A stretch of 64,000 bases of DNA, taken from Thalassobaculum fulvum. GTDB lineage: Bacteria > Pseudomonadota > Alphaproteobacteria > Thalassobaculales > Thalassobaculaceae. The stretch lies in NCBI RefSeq assembly GCF_014652915.1, contig NZ_BMZS01000007.1, forward strand, positions 278,053-342,052, in the 5' to 3' direction. The notes beneath the pieces are model-generated. The model was not told the DNA's origin, did no database searches, and saw nothing but the letters and a program-made list of their open reading frames with translations. Below are positions 61,852 to 64,000 of the stretch, one piece after another (the stretch's first letter is position 1; the number at the start of each line of letters is the position of its first letter). Made by a program: the position numbers and the translations under genes.

Positions 61852-62571
61852 CTAGCCGGGCGTCGCGTCGGCGGCCCTGAACCGGGCGATGAACGCCTCG
61901 CGCGCCTCGGGTTCGTAGATCCCGCTCGGGTTCCGGCGGGTCGGCAGGGTTGCCAGGTAGGGACGCCGCTCGGTCCAGAACAGCTCGAACACCCGGCGCA
62001 GCTCGGCGATCGGCTCGGCGTGCTCGTCGACCCGCAGGTCGACCTCGGCATGCGCCTCGTCGCCCACGACCTTCAGGGCCGCCGACTGCTGGCCGCGCTT
62101 GTCGCCGCCGACCGCCTGGCCGGCTTCCAGGGCGGTGAGCAGGCGGTCGGCGAACCGCCGGCCCTGGCCGCCCAGCCAGGCCTCGGCGGCGGCGTCGACC
62201 ACGGCCGGGCCGGACAGCATGTTGCCGGCGACCGACACGCCGTCGCCGGTCCAGTGTCCGCACCAGGTGACGCAGGACGTCCCGGTGTAGGCATAGGGCC
62301 GACCGGCGGCGTCGACGCCGTGGACCTGCCGCCACACCCGCCCGTCGTCGTCGCCGAGCGCCTGCGCCACGGCGGCGTCGAACGGCTGGCCGGCGGACAG
62401 GTGGGCCAGGGTGCGCTCGGCCGCCACCGGCGAGGTGTAGGACTGGGTCGAGACCGCTGCCACGCCGGGACGGATCCACGGGCAGAGCGCGCCGACCGCG
62501 ATCACCCGCGAGGCGATTGCGATCCCGAGCGCGCCGGTCGCCGCATCGCGGGCGACGATCGAGAATGTCAC
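61852..62571 (-). CDS. DUF1028 family protein (Ntn-hydrolase-like)
   Basis: A 239-residue protein matching DUF1028: FSIVARDAATGALGIAIAS at the start, then GVAAVSTQSYTSP, VAGNMLSGPAV and a C-terminal LRRVFELFW. These resemble the Ntn-hydrolase fold and are often found with amide or peptide metabolism genes. The GTG start (62571) lies five bases after the dioxygenase stop with GGAG eight bases upstream, so it is coupled. Activity not established. Confidence 0.88.
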   Translation of the reverse strand: MTFSIVARDAATGALGIAIASRVIAVGALCPWIRPGVAAVSTQSYTSPVAAERTLAHLSAGQPFDAAVAQALGDDDGRVWRQVHGVDAAGRPYAYTGTSCVTWCGHWTGDGVSVAGNMLSGPAVVDAAAEAWLGGQGRRFADRLLTALEAGQAVGGDKRGQQSAALKVVGDEAHAEVDLRVDEHAEPIAELRRVFELFWTERRPYLATLPTRRNPSGIYEPEAREAFIARFRAADATPG

Positions 62572-62576
62572 GTCGG

Positions 62577-63461
62577 CTACTCCGCGGCAGCGGCCGATGC
62601 CTGGCCCTGGACGGTGAAGAACGAGGCGGACTTCGGCTGCTTCGGCAGCTCGACCTCCAGCGGGATCATGCGCGCGGTCGGGCTGGGCTTGCCGCGCACG
62701 ATGCGGCCCTCGTTCGGGCTCGGCATCGGGTTGCGGGCGATCGGCACCGCGTCGGCGGCGGTGTAGACGCAGATGTACAGCCCGCGCGGCCGGTCGGAGC
62801 GGTTGGCGGCCGAGCCGTGGGCGAGGCGGGTGTGCATCAGGCAGACCGACCCGGCCCTGCCGGTCACCGGGATCTGCCGGGCCAGCATGTCGGCCTCGAC
62901 GTCCGTGTCCATGCGGCCGGTGAACACGCCGTCCTTGAACAGGCTGTGGATCGGGCCCTTGTGGGTGCCCGGCACCACCATCAGGCAACCGTTCTCCTCG
63001 GTGACGTCGTCCAGCATCAGCAGCGCCGTGATCACGTCGTCGTTGGTGTGCGGGGTGTAGGCGAAGTCCTGGTGGTAGGCGACCTCGGTGCGCGCGCCCG
63101 GCAGCTTCACGTTGATCTTGCAGTGGTGGAACTTGACGTTCGGCCCCAGCAGGTCGGCGATCATGTCGACGGTGCGGGCGTCGGTCATGACCTCGAAATA
63201 GGCGTCGGAGATGTCGGATGGATTGTTCACCCGCCGCAGCGCCGGATGCTCGGCGGTGTGCTCGGTTCCCATGTCGAAGCGCGGCCGCTCGTCGACTGTC
63301 GGCGGGCCGAACGGTTCGGTGTGCGAGCGGCTCTCCTCGACCCAGCCGGCGAGATCGGCCCTCAGCCGGGCGAGCTGCTCCGGCGTCACGGCGTCCTCGA
63401 CGGTCAGCACGCCGTCTCGCCAGAACGCGTCGACCTGTTCCCGGGTCAGCACTGTGGTCAT
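62577..63461 (-). CDS. Phytanoyl-CoA dioxygenase-like (PhyH) oxygenase
   Basis: A 294-residue Fe(II)/2-oxoglutarate-type oxygenase. The iron motif is visible as HQDF (His and Asp) in VAYHQDFAYTPHTND and the distal His in HTRLAHGSAANRS, followed by the Arg stretch RPRGLYICVY that holds 2-oxoglutarate. GAGGAGG precedes ATG 63461. It heads a unit with DUF1028 and the carbamoyltransferase and would hydroxylate an unknown substrate, possibly making the site that is then carbamoylated. That link is inference. Confidence 0.92.
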   Translation of the reverse strand: MTTVLTREQVDAFWRDGVLTVEDAVTPEQLARLRADLAGWVEESRSHTEPFGPPTVDERPRFDMGTEHTAEHPALRRVNNPSDISDAYFEVMTDARTVDMIADLLGPNVKFHHCKINVKLPGARTEVAYHQDFAYTPHTNDDVITALLMLDDVTEENGCLMVVPGTHKGPIHSLFKDGVFTGRMDTDVEADMLARQIPVTGRAGSVCLMHTRLAHGSAANRSDRPRGLYICVYTAADAVPIARNPMPSPNEGRIVRGKPSPTARMIPLEVELPKQPKSASFFTVQGQASAAAAE

Positions 63462-63501
63462 GGATGCCTCCTCGCCTGACAACGCCTCTCGCGACGACTA
63501 T

Positions 63502-63783
63502 ATGACGGCGATGCCGAGCGAGAAACCGAAGTCGCCGTCCCCCGCCTTACTGCTCGCCGGGGCGCTCGGCGCCATCCTGGTCGTTGCGATCGTGATGGCG
63601 GTCGACGTGTGGTCCGGGGCCGGCGACACCGGGATGTCGGTGCACGGCTACATCGCCATGGGCCTCGGCACGGTCGTCACGCTGCTGCTCGGCGGCGGCC
63701 TGATGGCGCTGGCGTTCTTCAGCAGCCGCCGCGGCTACGACGACGCGGCGGGCGCCCGCGACGAGTTCGACGGGCGGGAGTAG
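63502..63783 (+). CDS. Small membrane protein with two helices
   Basis: A 93-residue protein with two hydrophobic segments (LLLAGALGAILVVAIVMAV and GLGTVVTLLLGGGLMALAFF) and a charged C-terminus RRGYDDAAGARDEFDGRE. The start could be ATG 63502 or 63511; neither has a strong ribosome site. Divergent from the dioxygenase gene (40 bp). No family recognised. Confidence 0.65.
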   Translation: MTAMPSEKPKSPSPALLLAGALGAILVVAIVMAVDVWSGAGDTGMSVHGYIAMGLGTVVTLLLGGGLMALAFFSSRRGYDDAAGARDEFDGRE

Positions 63784-63799
63784 GAAGCGCCCGTCGTCG

Positions 63800-63930
63800 G
63801 GTGGGTTCCCGCTCCGTCCCGCCGCGGGCGGTTCGGTCCGGAATGACGACAGAAGGGGGGAGACGGTCGACTCATCTTGTTTGTCGTCATTCCGGGCGAC
63901 CCCGGAGCTGATCCGGGGGCGACCCGGCAA
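63800..63930. repeat. Dispersed palindromic intergenic repeat, copy 8
   Basis: GGTGGGTTCCCG...CCGGAATGACGACA (63800-63851) and TCGTCATTCCGG (63884-63896) with a degenerate right tail CGACCCGGCAA. Same GGTTCCGG/GGAATGACGA sub-type as copies 2 and 4. It lies between the small membrane protein and an IS110-type end. Confidence 0.7.
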
Positions 63931-63945
63931 CTGTGTTGTCGACGA

Positions 63946-64000
63946 TCATGCGGCCTGGAATTCGGTGTCGTCACGGACCATCGCGTTGAGGGTGAGCAGG
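63946..64000 (-). mobile_element. IS110-family transposase, C-terminal end only (runs off the window)
   Basis: The minus strand from the window edge reads LLTLNAMVRDDTEFQAA and then TGA. IS110 transposases commonly end in a KLL-x-LNAM-R-x-T-x-W/F type sequence after the catalytic C-terminal domain, so this is probably the 3' end of such an element. Only 17 residues are visible, so the call is tentative. Confidence 0.5.

Overview
The window is about 64 kb of very GC-rich DNA (by eye near 70% G+C) with tightly packed genes, many ATGA/GTGA/TGATG overlaps and several GTG or TTG starts. The gene content points to a free-living heterotrophic alphaproteobacterium, most likely of the Rhodospirillales type: a TRAP carboxylate transporter, several dipeptide-type and one Liv-type ABC importer, PAS_5-like proteins, a CtrA-like site and dispersed palindromic intergenic repeats. 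No rRNA, tRNA, CRISPR array or phage was seen. Mobile DNA is limited to the last codons of what looks like an IS110 transposase at the right edge.

Layout. 1-9.6 kb: a partial GIY-YIG gene, an ABC exporter, an SDR, an amidohydrolase and a class III aminotransferase (all minus), a GNAT gene (plus), then an overlapping VOC/MFS/small-protein operon (minus). 9.7-16.2 kb (plus): nucleoside transporter, amidase, TRAP transporter and a PuuE-like deacetylase. 16.4-30.3 kb (plus): a peptide-use island with two tandem dipeptide-type importers that appear to share one pair of ATPases, a ribokinase-like kinase, a prolidase-like amidohydrolase, a lipoprotein and an M20 peptidase. 30.6-40.8 kb (minus): a third peptide-type importer without ATPase genes, directly downstream of an ATP-grasp ligase, a GNAT/C39-peptidase fusion and a methyltransferase-like protein; then a frameshifted aidB with its TetR regulator. 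40.9-45.2 kb: PAS_5 protein, a second PuuE-like deacetylase, an OxyR-like regulator that lacks the peroxidatic cysteine, a nhaA remnant, a small cysteine-rich protein and an HTH protein. 45.2-49.8 kb (plus): a clear TPP riboswitch with a Shine-Dalgarno sequestering hairpin in front of a complete branched-chain-amino-acid-type ABC transporter, including a LivM-LivG fusion. 49.8-54.4 kb: small genes, GNAT, lipoprotein, short Hsp70-like ATPase, pyrE, GST and a membrane protein. 54.6-59.7 kb (plus): FGGY kinase with a ribose-type ABC importer, then another PAS_5 protein. 59.7-63.5 kb (minus): phytanoyl-CoA-dioxygenase-like, DUF1028 and carbamoyltransferase genes.

How it fits together. Most of the window is uptake and first-step breakdown of nitrogenous organics: peptides, amides, nucleosides, carboxylates and sugars. 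The strongest candidate for something undescribed is the TPP-riboswitch-controlled Liv-type transporter, which predicts an uptake system for thiamine or a precursor in a transporter family normally tied to branched-chain amino acids or urea. The ATP-grasp plus GNAT/C39 plus peptide-importer block is the second. At least eight copies of one palindromic repeat family lie between genes, and perfect GC-rich hairpins follow three solute-binding-protein genes.
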